Assembly: GCA_003159055.1 (NCBI GenBank)
Contig: PMLH01000563.1
Coordinates: forward strand, 1 to 9,517
Origin: Myxococcales bacterium
GTDB lineage: Bacteria > Myxococcota > Polyangia > Fen-1088
DNA: 9,517 nt
Direction: 5' to 3'
The translations under genes were made by a program, and so were the position numbers. The first letter of the stretch is position 1; every line of letters starts with the position of its first letter. This document shows positions 1 through 6,427 of this stretch, piece after piece. Under the pieces are notes generated by a model. The model did no database searches. It was not told the origin of the DNA and worked only from the letters and a program-made list of their open reading frames with translations.

Positions 1-366
1 TACGACAAGGACGTGTTCAACGGCGACCTCGGGCAGGTCATGCGAATCGCACGCGAGGCGGGCGAGGTCGCGGTCCGCTTCGACGAACGCGAGATCGTCT
101 TCGAAAGCGACGAGCTGGACGAGCTGGCCCTGGCCTACGCAGCGACCGTGCACAAGTCGCAGGGTTCGGAGTACCCTGCGGTGGTGATTCCCGTGCACAC
201 CCAGCACTTCGTGATGCTCCAGCGCAGCCTGCTTTACACCGCGGTCACGCGTGGCAAGCGATTGGTGGTACTGGTCGGCACCAGCAAGGCGCTGCGAATC
301 GCGATCCGCAATGCCGAGGTGGCGTTGCGCTGCACGCGCCTTTCCCAGCGACTTGCCAAGGCCTAG
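1..366 (+). CDS. recD2: RecD2-type SF1B DNA helicase, C-terminal part (5' end outside the window)
   Basis: The reading frame is open from base 1, so the gene starts upstream and only the last 121 residues are present, ending at TAG 364-366. The first residues (YDKDVFNGDLGQV) match the region of RecD2/YrrC helicases that precedes the last motifs. A motif V-like block, ATVHKSQGSEYP, lies at about 142-177, followed by QRSLLYTAVTRGKRLVVLVG (motif VI, with the arginine finger region) at about 220-279. This is the second RecA-like domain (UvrD_C_2 type) of superfamily 1B helicases. Family knowledge: RecD2 is a 5'-to-3' DNA helicase acting in repair in bacteria, including those without RecBC. The GTG at base 13 is internal, not a start. 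The stop abuts the ATG of the next gene. A RecD or TraA-type relative is possible, but the NGDLG and LQRSLLYTAVTRGK context favours RecD2. Confidence 0.92.
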   Translation, partial: YDKDVFNGDLGQVMRIAREAGEVAVRFDEREIVFESDELDELALAYAATVHKSQGSEYPAVVIPVHTQHFVMLQRSLLYTAVTRGKRLVVLVGTSKALRIAIRNAEVALRCTRLSQRLAKA

Positions 367-2238
367 ATGCGAAGCGTTTGCCTGGCTGCTGCAGCATTTG
401 CGATGGCGACGCCCGGGTTGGCGGCAAGCCAGGAAGGCCTTCAAGACAGCCTCTATGTGCTGGCCATCAACGGCGGTGGCGACAAGGTTGACAACTTTGC
501 TTCGCACCTTGGACATCTGCGCCAGCTGGTCGAGCTTCTGTCCGCGGCCGGAATTCCGCGCGACCACATCACGGTCCTGTCGGGCGACGGAGCAGATCCC
601 GCGCCGGATCTCGCAACCCGCGAAGTAGATCAGGAAAACGCCTGGCTCCTGCAAGGCACGCGACTCGACCCCATCTTGCGTGACCTTACCACCTACGAAA
701 ACTCCGCCCTGCCCGGCATCGAGCTGCGACCAGCCACGCTGGCCCGCGTGCAGCGGGCGGTGGACGAATTGCGAACGCGCCTGCATCCTGGCGACACCCT
801 GCTGGTCTACGTCACCGACCACGGAACGCAAGATCGCCGCGATCCCTTGGGCAATCGAATCACCCTGTGGGGAGCGCGCGAATCGATCTCGGTACGCAAG
901 CTCGGTTCGCTCTTCGCACGCCTGCCCAGCTCAGTCCGGGTGGTGTCGCTGATGTCACAGTGTTTTTCCGGCGGCTTCGCGTACCTGCATGAAGCGCGCG
1001 AGCACAGGCATGTGCCGAGTGGCCACACCTGCGGTTACTTCTCGTCGACGCCGGATCGCCCGGCCTATGGCTGCTATCCCGAGGTGCGCGGACAGAAGGC
1101 GGTTGGTCATTCGTTCGAGTTTCTTTCGGCGCTGGCACGGCGCGGGCGTTTTTCCGCGGCCCACGCCGATGTGATGGTCAGCGACGAGACGCCCGACATT
1201 CCGTTGCGCAGCTCGGACGTCTACCTGGCCGAAGAGCTGGCGCATGCCGCTGGGTCACCGGCGCACGAAGCCGGCTTCGTCGCGCCGCTGCTGCGCCAAG
1301 CCTTTGCGGATCCTGCTCTTGCTGGCGGGCTTCGGCAGATCGATCGCATTGCGGCCACGTACGCCGTGGACAAACCGTCTGGCCTGCAGGATTTGGACAA
1401 TCAAGCAGACGCACTGTTTGCGCTGCTCGACCAGGTGGAGGCGCACGCCAAGATCTGGGAAGCAGCGTTGGGCGACTTCAACCAGGCAAACCTCGACGGA
1501 TTTCTGGCCAGCCACCCTGCGTGGCGAGGTCGGGTGGACGAACGTGCGCTCCGCGGGCAGGACAGCCAGGCCCTGCGATCGCTGGCAACCTCGCTGCTGT
1601 CCGAGCTTGGGCCGTTCGTGATGTCGGCTGCCGCACGCCTGACCGAGGCCAACCGACTGACGACCGCGCTCGGAACCGCCGACGAGATCAGCTACCGCAC
1701 CGAAATCAGAGTCGCGGCTTTGATGCGCATGCGTTTCGTCCTCACCACCGCGGCCGGACGGATCTGGATCCGGGACAAGAAGGAGCAAAGCAAGGCATTC
1801 GAGGCACTCGATCGCTGTGAAGACCTATCCTTGCCGATCAAGGCCTCGCTTCCTCGCATCGCAGAACCATCCAGCGCGGACAAATTCCCGCCGCTTGCGG
1901 AGGATCGCCAGCGCGCAGACGCAACCCAGCCAGGCTGGCTCGGCATCACCTTCGTGCCAGTCAGCAGAGGCCGGCGCAAAAAGCTGGCGCTCGCTGACGG
2001 TTCTGCGCAGATCACTTCGATTGCGCCGCAGTCGCCGGCCGCGGGCGCAGGCCTGCGTGCAGGCGACATCGTCCTCGGTGGCCCCGGCCGTCCTTTTGCG
2101 CACAAGAACGACTTGCGCCCCTTCATCGTATCGGCGAATCCTGGCTCGGCGCTTGCGCTCGAAGTGCTGCGCGGAAGGGGCCGACTGGTGCTTCGCCCGA
2201 CTGTGCGCGAAGCGCCCGTCCAGAAACTGAAGAACTAG
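367..2238 (+). CDS. Exported caspase-like (clan CD) cysteine peptidase candidate with C-terminal PDZ domain
   Basis: This 623-residue protein has an N-terminal signal peptide (residues 1 to about 19, cleavage near PGLA|ASQ), so it should act in the periplasm or outside the cell. Residues about 25-265 look like a clan-CD peptidase domain: an opening strand YVLAINGGGD (30-39), then YVTDHGT with His152, then VSLMSQCFSGGF with Cys199. This is the order and approximate spacing of the His/Cys dyad in caspases and legumain-like C13 peptidases. A Cys-containing segment CGYFSSTPDRPAYGC (Cys222, Cys236) follows and may form a disulfide. Residues about 280-500 are mainly helical with no domain I recognise. 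Residues about 523-617 (GWLGITF, then APQSPAAGAGLRAGDIVL) form a PDZ domain like those of HtrA-type and C-terminal processing proteases. The ATG start follows the helicase stop directly with a weak AAGG at 358-361. It preserves the signal peptide, whereas the next Met (residue 13) would destroy it. Cleavage specificity, substrate and actual activity are not visible from the sequence. Confidence 0.85.
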   Translation: MRSVCLAAAAFAMATPGLAASQEGLQDSLYVLAINGGGDKVDNFASHLGHLRQLVELLSAAGIPRDHITVLSGDGADPAPDLATREVDQENAWLLQGTRLDPILRDLTTYENSALPGIELRPATLARVQRAVDELRTRLHPGDTLLVYVTDHGTQDRRDPLGNRITLWGARESISVRKLGSLFARLPSSVRVVSLMSQCFSGGFAYLHEAREHRHVPSGHTCGYFSSTPDRPAYGCYPEVRGQKAVGHSFEFLSALARRGRFSAAHADVMVSDETPDIPLRSSDVYLAEELAHAAGSPAHEAGFVAPLLRQAFADPALAGGLRQIDRIAATYAVDKPSGLQDLDNQADALFALLDQVEAHAKIWEAALGDFNQANLDGFLASHPAWRGRVDERALRGQDSQALRSLATSLLSELGPFVMSAAARLTEANRLTTALGTADEISYRTEIRVAALMRMRFVLTTAAGRIWIRDKKEQSKAFEALDRCEDLSLPIKASLPRIAEPSSADKFPPLAEDRQRADATQPGWLGITFVPVSRGRRKKLALADGSAQITSIAPQSPAAGAGLRAGDIVLGGPGRPFAHKNDLRPFIVSANPGSALALEVLRGRGRLVLRPTVREAPVQKLKN

Positions 2239-2241
2239 CCC

Positions 2242-2258
2242 GGCTACATTACGTAGCC
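2242..2258. terminator. Small inverted repeat at the convergent gene ends (possible weak terminator)
   Basis: GGCTAC (2242-2247) and GTAGCC (2253-2258) form a perfect 6-bp stem with a 5-base loop, and they overlap the last codons and stop of the minus-strand gene. A second palindrome, TAGCCCGGCTA (2236-2246), carries the stop codons of both convergent genes. No clear run of T follows on either strand; the minus-strand continuation is only mildly T-rich. A terminator role is inferred from position between two convergent genes. Confidence 0.25.
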
Positions 2259-3170
2259 CATCGCCAAGCCGACGAAGAATGCGTCGAAGAAGCCCCCTTC
2301 GAGGCGGAACTCGAGCGCCTGGTTGTTGGGAAGAGGAACGCGGCCGTCGACGCCGACGAGAACGTTGATGATCGGCAAGGCAGGAGGCACAGAATGTTCT
2401 TCAAATTGGTGAGGATCGCCGGCCATATCCCCCGGCCCCTGGCTCTGGGTCAGCAGCGTCTGGCTGCACGTCTTCGGGTCGGCACCGCAGATCAGCGCTC
2501 CGTCCCGGCTCTTGACATAGTACTGCCCAGTCTTTTGATCGTACTGGGCCGAGATTCGCATGACCTTGCCGCGGACGATGGCCAGCCCCAGGCCTGCGCC
2601 GTAGTGAATACCAAAATACGGATTGAAGTACTGGCGCGAGATGAAGGCAGCGTCCATCGTGATGAGCGACAGACCGGGTGTCTGCACGAGGTCAGCATCC
2701 ACGTTGGGGTTCTTGCCCTTGCCGAGCCAATAGCCATCGGGCGGACTCATGCTCTGATAGCCGACGCCCACCACCAACTCCCAACTTCGGTTGGGATCGT
2801 CCTTGTCGACCTTGCGGCGGAAGCCTTCTAAGGCGAAGCAACCCGGAGTGTAAAGAGGCACGTTCTTGTCGGTAAAGGCGCCGAGGAACCAGCCGGGCAC
2901 CATCACGTACCGCCAGCGCGCCGCGACGCCGTACAGGGCCCCCGTCGACTCCCTCGCCTTGGCGCCAAGCGAAGCGTCGCCAACGGCAGCCGCACCCTCC
3001 CCCGCGATCGCAGTGCCATCTGCTTGACCCAGGGCCGGCGGAGCGCCCAAACCTGCCGGATCCGCAGGTGGCGCCTGCATCCCCGTCGCTTCCTGTGCAA
3101 AGGCAGCAGTCGTGAAACCAAGCGCGGCGGCAACAGCCACCAAGTGAGAGATGCGACGGCGACGATGCAT
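2244..3170 (-). CDS. Exported outer-membrane beta-barrel-like protein, uncharacterised
   Basis: The 308-residue product begins MHRRRRISHLVAVAAALGF and has a clear Sec signal peptide with probable cleavage AFA|QE at residue 25/26. An Ala/Pro/Gly-rich linker follows (about 28-75). The rest is rich in short alternating hydrophobic/polar stretches with aromatic residues, such as WRYVMVPGWFLGAF, WELVVGVGYQ and YFGIHYGAGLGLAIV, ending in FFVGLAMGYVM. This suggests an outer-membrane beta-barrel, although the last residue is Met, not the usual aromatic. Cys111, Cys218 and Cys226 are present, and the last two (CGADPKTC) could be paired in a loop. The ATG at 3168-3170 has a strong ribosome binding site GGAGGG (3175-3180) four bases upstream. 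The gene is divergent from the HEAT-repeat gene and convergent with the peptidase gene. I do not recognise a named family, and transport or structural roles are unresolved. Confidence 0.8.
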   Translation of the reverse strand: MHRRRRISHLVAVAAALGFTTAAFAQEATGMQAPPADPAGLGAPPALGQADGTAIAGEGAAAVGDASLGAKARESTGALYGVAARWRYVMVPGWFLGAFTDKNVPLYTPGCFALEGFRRKVDKDDPNRSWELVVGVGYQSMSPPDGYWLGKGKNPNVDADLVQTPGLSLITMDAAFISRQYFNPYFGIHYGAGLGLAIVRGKVMRISAQYDQKTGQYYVKSRDGALICGADPKTCSQTLLTQSQGPGDMAGDPHQFEEHSVPPALPIINVLVGVDGRVPLPNNQALEFRLEGGFFDAFFVGLAMGYVM

Positions 3171-3174
3171 TGAA

Positions 3175-3180
3175 CCCTCC
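3175..3180 (-). promoter_or_regulatory. Ribosome binding site of the minus-strand beta-barrel gene
   Basis: On the minus strand the sequence reads GGAGGG, then TTCA, then ATG. This near-perfect Shine-Dalgarno at standard spacing fixes the start at 3170. Confidence 0.75.
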
Positions 3181-3198
3181 AGGCGATGCGTTGCCGAA

Positions 3199-3228
3199 AC
3201 TATACCCTAAGCAATGTGATAGCGTCTC
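3199..3228 (-). promoter_or_regulatory. Candidate sigma70-type promoter for the beta-barrel gene
   Basis: On the minus strand, TATAGT (3199-3204) matches the -10 consensus at five of six positions. GAGACG (3223-3228) is a weak -35 candidate (three of six) 18 bases upstream. Transcription would start near 3192 and give a leader of about 20 bases containing the GGAGGG ribosome binding site. The same 61-base region must also hold the promoter of the divergent HEAT-repeat gene, for which I see no clear boxes. Confidence 0.4.
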
Positions 3229-3231
3229 ATC

Positions 3232-3870
3232 GTGTCTCTGACGTATGTGGCCATCGTTTTGTCGGCCCTCGCCGTATCGGCAGGTCCGTCCGCCCCCGAA
3301 GGCGGCCCGGACGCGCCCGAAAAGGCGAAGATCGAAGCGTATCTTGCAACCCGCGACGTTCCTTCCGCGGCCGAGCTGCAGGGTTTCGCGGCCGCGCCCG
3401 AGAAAGCGTTGATGGCGATCGCCTCGGATGGGCATGCCCCTCGATTGACCCGAGCCCGCGCCGTGGCCGCCCTGCGACTTCTGCCTTCGCCCAGTGTGCA
3501 GGAGTTCTTGGTCAAGCTGGTTCAGAGCAAGGCCAAGGCAACCGACGAAACGGAGCGGCTGCTGCTTCGGCGGGCCGCCGTGGCGCTGGGCTGGATCGGC
3601 GGCTCGGATGTCCCCGACCGGTTGTTCCTGCTTTTCGAAAACGACGACCCTGAGGTTCGCCTCGACGCCGTCCTCGGCATCAGTATGACCCGCGCCTCGA
3701 CCGCCGCCGAGCTCCTGCACAAGCAGCTTGCGGTCGAGTCTTCGCCGCGCGTTCGCGAGCAAATCCAGCGGCAATTGACCGCCCTCGGCGAGGAGCCGCC
3801 CCAACCTGACAAGGCGCCCAGCAGCAAGAGGCGGCAACCCACCCGCGAGCCCATGCGCGGCGGGTTTTGA
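3232..3870 (+). CDS. Small exported HEAT-repeat protein
   Basis: The 212-residue product starts with a hydrophobic segment, MSLTYVAIVLSALAVSAG, that could be a signal peptide or membrane anchor, although it has no positive charge before the hydrophobic core. Residues about 58-195 are tandem helical pairs of the HEAT/PBS-lyase type, for example LLLRRAAVALGWIGGSDVP (110-128) and DDPEVRLDAVLGI (138-150), followed by SSPRVREQIQRQLTALG. A basic, low-complexity tail (about 197-212) ends the protein. HEAT repeats are protein-binding scaffolds, so no enzymatic role is implied. GTG at 3232 is the most plausible start: the frame has a TAG at 3220-3222 just upstream, and no clear Shine-Dalgarno precedes the GTG, so initiation may be weak or nearly leaderless. 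GTG at 3247 is an alternative that would shorten the signal segment. The gene is divergent from the barrel gene. Function and partner are unknown. Confidence 0.72.
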   Translation: MSLTYVAIVLSALAVSAGPSAPEGGPDAPEKAKIEAYLATRDVPSAAELQGFAAAPEKALMAIASDGHAPRLTRARAVAALRLLPSPSVQEFLVKLVQSKAKATDETERLLLRRAAVALGWIGGSDVPDRLFLLFENDDPEVRLDAVLGISMTRASTAAELLHKQLAVESSPRVREQIQRQLTALGEEPPQPDKAPSSKRRQPTREPMRGGF

Positions 3871-3910
3871 CCTCCAGACCTGCGAGAACGGCGCACGCCA
3901 CTCGCACGAC

Positions 3911-3960
3911 CTTTGCGCATCGCCTTGTGCTAACTTCCGCACGCTCGCAACAGCGCAAAG
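3911..3960. repeat. 8-bp inverted repeat flanking the putative phosphofructokinase promoter
   Basis: CTTTGCGC at 3911-3918 is exactly complementary to GCGCAAAG at 3953-3960. The arm starts are 42 bases apart, about four helical turns, and they flank the candidate -10 element. The right arm ends just before the ribosome binding site. It could be a paired operator or a chance match, and the sequence alone does not decide. Confidence 0.35.
3926..3936 (+). promoter_or_regulatory. Candidate extended -10 promoter of the phosphofructokinase gene
   Basis: TTGTGCTAACTT contains TGC followed by TAACTT, an extended -10 layout keeping the three most conserved -10 positions (T1, A2, T6). No convincing -35 is present. 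It lies about 40 bases before the GTG start in the 103-base gap after the HEAT-repeat gene. The rest of the gap (3871-3925) shows no terminator-like hairpin. Confidence 0.3.
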
Positions 3961-3962
3961 CG

Positions 3963-3968
3963 AAGGAG
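3963..3968 (+). promoter_or_regulatory. Ribosome binding site deciding the GTG start of the phosphofructokinase gene
   Basis: AAGGAG ends five bases before GTG 3974. It supports the GTG as the true start, giving the N-terminus MPKEKLGILVGGGPAPG that aligns with the start of the family's nucleotide-binding fold. Confidence 0.8.
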
Positions 3969-3973
3969 ACGTC

Positions 3974-5275
3974 GTGCCCAAGGAAAAACTCGGCATTCTG
4001 GTAGGTGGCGGCCCTGCTCCAGGGATCAACAGCGTGATCAGCGCCGCAACCATCCGTGCGCTTTTGCAGGGCGTAGAGGTGCTCGGCATTCGCGATGGAT
4101 TCGACCGCCTGATGAAGGGGCGGCTGGAAGACATCCGCCCGCTGCAAATCGGCGACGTCAGCCGCATCCACTTCAGCGGCGGTTCCTTCCTCGGGACCTC
4201 GCGCGCCAACCCCACCAAGAAGGACGAGGATCTGGTGATGGTGGTGGATTCCCTGCACCGGCTCGGCATCACGCAGCTCATCACCATCGGCGGCGACGAC
4301 ACCGCCTATTCGGCCATGAAAGTTTCCGAAAAGGCGGCCGGTAAGCTACGCGTCGTCCACGTCCCCAAGACCATCGACAACGATCTCGACCTCGACCCGT
4401 CGGTGGATTCCTTCGGCTACAACACCGCCCGCCACCTGGGCGTCGAGCTCGTGAAGAACCTGATGGTCGACGCCAAGACCACGTCGCGTTGGTACTTCGT
4501 GGTGGCGATGGGGCGCAAGGCCGGCCACCTGGCGCTCGGCATCGGCAAGGCCGCCGGCGCGACCTTGACCGTGATCCCGGAGGAATTCCCGCGCAACAAG
4601 CCGACCCTGCGCATGCTGGTCGACATCCTGGCCGGCGCCATCATCAAGCGCTTGGCGGAAGGTCGTCGCTACGGCGTCGCGGTGTTGGCGGAGGGGCTCG
4701 CCGAGGGCCTGCCCGACGAGGACATCAAGCGCTTGGGCAACATCGAATACGACGAGCACGGCCACATTCGCATCTCCGAGCTGAACCTCGGTGACGGCCT
4801 GAAGAAAGCCGTGAATGCGCGCCTGCGCGACCTCGGGGTTGCGAAAGTCACCGTCGTGGCGAAGGACATCGGCTACGAGCTGCGCTGTGCCGACCCGGTT
4901 CCCTACGACATGGAATACACGCGCGACCTCGGCTACTGTGCGGCCAAGTTCCTGTTTTCCGGCGGCAATGCGGCCATGGTGTCGCTGCAGGCGGGGAATT
5001 TCGTCCCGATTCCTTTCGCGCAACTTCTCGACCCGCAGACCGGACGCACGCGCGTGCGCATGGTCGACATCAAATCCACCCGCTACGCCATCGCTCGTCG
5101 CTACATGATCCGTCTGCGACGCGACGACTTCGAGGAGCCGGCGGTGTTGACCATGTTCGGTGCGGTCTGCTCACCCAAGAAATCGGCGGAAGAATTCAAG
5201 CGTGAGTTCGGCTACGTGGTGGAGAACGAGGCGCCGCCTCTCGATCTGCTCCACCGGGAGACCAGCGGCAGGTAG
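3974..5275 (+). CDS. 6-phosphofructokinase, pyrophosphate-dependent type (PFP-like)
   Basis: The 433-residue protein is a PFK-A superfamily enzyme of the cytoplasm, phosphorylating fructose 6-phosphate to fructose 1,6-bisphosphate. The N-terminal glycine loop GGGPAPGIN is at 11-19, and GGSFLGTSR at 69-77 is the second phosphate-binding segment. Two residues known to separate phosphoryl donors both point to pyrophosphate. The motif GGDDT (106-110) has Asp109 where ATP enzymes have Gly (GGDGS), and PKTIDND (131-137) has Lys132 where ATP enzymes have Gly (PGTIDND). Asp135 is the expected catalytic base and Asp137 is also conserved. MGRKAGHLAL (179-188) and IPEEF (201-205) bind the sugar phosphate. 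The reaction would be reversible and serve glycolysis or gluconeogenesis. The protein is longer than the 320-residue bacterial ATP-PFK and in the range of PPi-PFKs. The rlmN-like gene follows after 14 bases. Donor specificity is inferred from motifs. Confidence 0.93.
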   Translation: MPKEKLGILVGGGPAPGINSVISAATIRALLQGVEVLGIRDGFDRLMKGRLEDIRPLQIGDVSRIHFSGGSFLGTSRANPTKKDEDLVMVVDSLHRLGITQLITIGGDDTAYSAMKVSEKAAGKLRVVHVPKTIDNDLDLDPSVDSFGYNTARHLGVELVKNLMVDAKTTSRWYFVVAMGRKAGHLALGIGKAAGATLTVIPEEFPRNKPTLRMLVDILAGAIIKRLAEGRRYGVAVLAEGLAEGLPDEDIKRLGNIEYDEHGHIRISELNLGDGLKKAVNARLRDLGVAKVTVVAKDIGYELRCADPVPYDMEYTRDLGYCAAKFLFSGGNAAMVSLQAGNFVPIPFAQLLDPQTGRTRVRMVDIKSTRYAIARRYMIRLRRDDFEEPAVLTMFGAVCSPKKSAEEFKREFGYVVENEAPPLDLLHRETSGR

Positions 5276-5289
5276 CAGGGGGCCTGGCC

Positions 5290-6402
5290 GTGCCCCCGCT
5301 GCTCTTGCGCGATCTCGACTGGCCGGCGATCGCCGCCGCCCTGGCCGAGTATGGTGTCAGCGAACGCGCAGCCCGCAAGGTGTTCGCGCGCGTGCATCGC
5401 ACGTGGGCAAACAATCTCGACGATCTCGATCAACTGTCGGCGGATGTTCGCGGCCAGCTTCGCCGCGACACCAGTTTCCCCGACCTGGACATCGTCGAGC
5501 GTCGCCGCGCGGCCGACGGCTTCGTGAAGTATTTGTTTCGACTGAACGACGGCGCGTTGATCGAGGCGGTGCGCATTCCGCTTCCCGATCCCGACCAGGC
5601 GAAAGCCCTGCGCGAACGACGGCGCGAGGGCCTCGTCAGCGGACTCGTCGCTCTGCCGACCGCGAAATACACCTTGTGCATCAGCTCGCAGGTGGGCTGC
5701 GCGTTGGGCTGTGCGTTCTGTGCGACCGGCAAGCTCGGGTTTGCGCGCAACCTCGGCACCTGGGAAATGCTGGCGCAGGTTCACGCCATGGCGAGAGAGG
5801 CCGACCATCCTGCGCGCGGCGTGCTCTTCCTCGGCATGGGTGAGCCGCTGCTCAACTACGACAACGTGATTCGCACCGCGCGCATTCTGTCCGACCCGGC
5901 GGGTTTGGCGATTTCCGCCGATGCAATTTCCATTTCCACCGCCGGGGTGGTGCCGGCCATCCGCCGCTTCACCGCTGACAAGCACCGATTCCGCCTGATC
6001 ATCTCGCTCGGGGCGCCGAATCACGAACGCCGCCTGCAACTGATGCCCATCGAGAAGACCTGGCCGTTGGACGTGTTGGTCCCGGCCATTCGCGAGCACG
6101 CAGCCGCAAGCAAAGGCCGTGTCACCCTGGCCTACGTCGCGGTTGCCGGCGCCACCATGGACAAGCAAGCAGCCCAAGAACTGGCCCGCCTGTTTGAAGG
6201 CGTGAAGGTCAAAATCAACCTGATCGACGTCAACGATTCCGGCGGCCAATTCGTCCCGCCCACCGACGCCGAAATCGCAGAGTTCCGCGCCGAGCTGTCC
6301 CGCTTCTCCATTCCCCTCGTCCGTCGCTACGCTGGCGGCCGCGACATCGGCGCCGCCTGCGGCACCCTGGCCGCCACCTGCAACGGCGGTGATGTAATCT
6401 AG
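5290..6402 (+). CDS. rlmN: RlmN/Cfr-family radical SAM RNA methyltransferase (divergent RlmN)
   Basis: The 370-residue protein carries the CX3CX2C iron-sulfur cluster motif as Cys137-Cys141-Cys144 (GCALGCAFC). The SAM-binding GMGEPLLN is at 182-189. The cysteine pair used by RlmN and Cfr is also intact: Cys130 in TLCISSQVG corresponds to the resolving cysteine, and Cys357 in RDIGAACGTLA to the methyl-carrying cysteine. The family methylates C2 (RlmN) or C8 (Cfr) of A2503 in 23S rRNA, and RlmN also modifies tRNA A37. The N-terminal helical part (about 1-65) fits the RlmN accessory domain. Two things are unusual: about 25 extra residues (100-124, charged, RERRREG) between the IPLPD strand and the CX3CX2C motif, and INLIDVND (309-316) where ordinary RlmN has NLIPYNP-like text. 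The start GTG 5290 has only a weak G-rich ribosome binding site 14 bases after the phosphofructokinase stop. An RlmN paralog with another RNA target is possible. Confidence 0.85.
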   Translation: MPPLLLRDLDWPAIAAALAEYGVSERAARKVFARVHRTWANNLDDLDQLSADVRGQLRRDTSFPDLDIVERRRAADGFVKYLFRLNDGALIEAVRIPLPDPDQAKALRERRREGLVSGLVALPTAKYTLCISSQVGCALGCAFCATGKLGFARNLGTWEMLAQVHAMAREADHPARGVLFLGMGEPLLNYDNVIRTARILSDPAGLAISADAISISTAGVVPAIRRFTADKHRFRLIISLGAPNHERRLQLMPIEKTWPLDVLVPAIREHAAASKGRVTLAYVAVAGATMDKQAAQELARLFEGVKVKINLIDVNDSGGQFVPPTDAEIAEFRAELSRFSIPLVRRYAGGRDIGAACGTLAATCNGGDVI

Positions 6403-6406
6403 CTTC

Positions 6407-6414
6407 GGGAGGAG
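6407..6414 (+). promoter_or_regulatory. Ribosome binding site of the YfhO-like gene, unusually distant
   Basis: GGGAGGAG lies 13 bases before ATG 6428, longer than usual. No other ATG, GTG or TTG in that frame lies between an upstream TAA (6395-6397) and 6428, so the ATG at 6428 is the earliest possible start. A second Met at 6440 would be even farther away. Confidence 0.55.
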
Positions 6415-6427
6415 ACGTCACAAGCCA

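Noticed and set aside
13..15. GTG as a start of a small 117-residue gene
   Set aside because: The frame is open to base 1 and the upstream residues YDKD belong to the RecD2 motif, so the GTG is an internal valine codon.
379..381. Cys5 of the caspase-like protein as a lipoprotein attachment site
   Set aside because: It sits before the hydrophobic core, not after it, and no lipobox pattern precedes it. An ordinary signal peptide cleavage near residue 19 fits better.
2692..4302. Open frame of 536 codons on the minus strand across the barrel gene, HEAT-repeat gene and phosphofructokinase start
   Set aside because: It crosses three well-supported genes and an intergenic region, and its product is low-complexity Arg/Gly-rich with no recognisable fold.
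5212..6249. Open frame of 345 codons on the minus strand opposite the rlmN-like gene
   Set aside because: The plus frame has all radical SAM motifs. The antisense product has no motif and no ribosome binding site that I can see.
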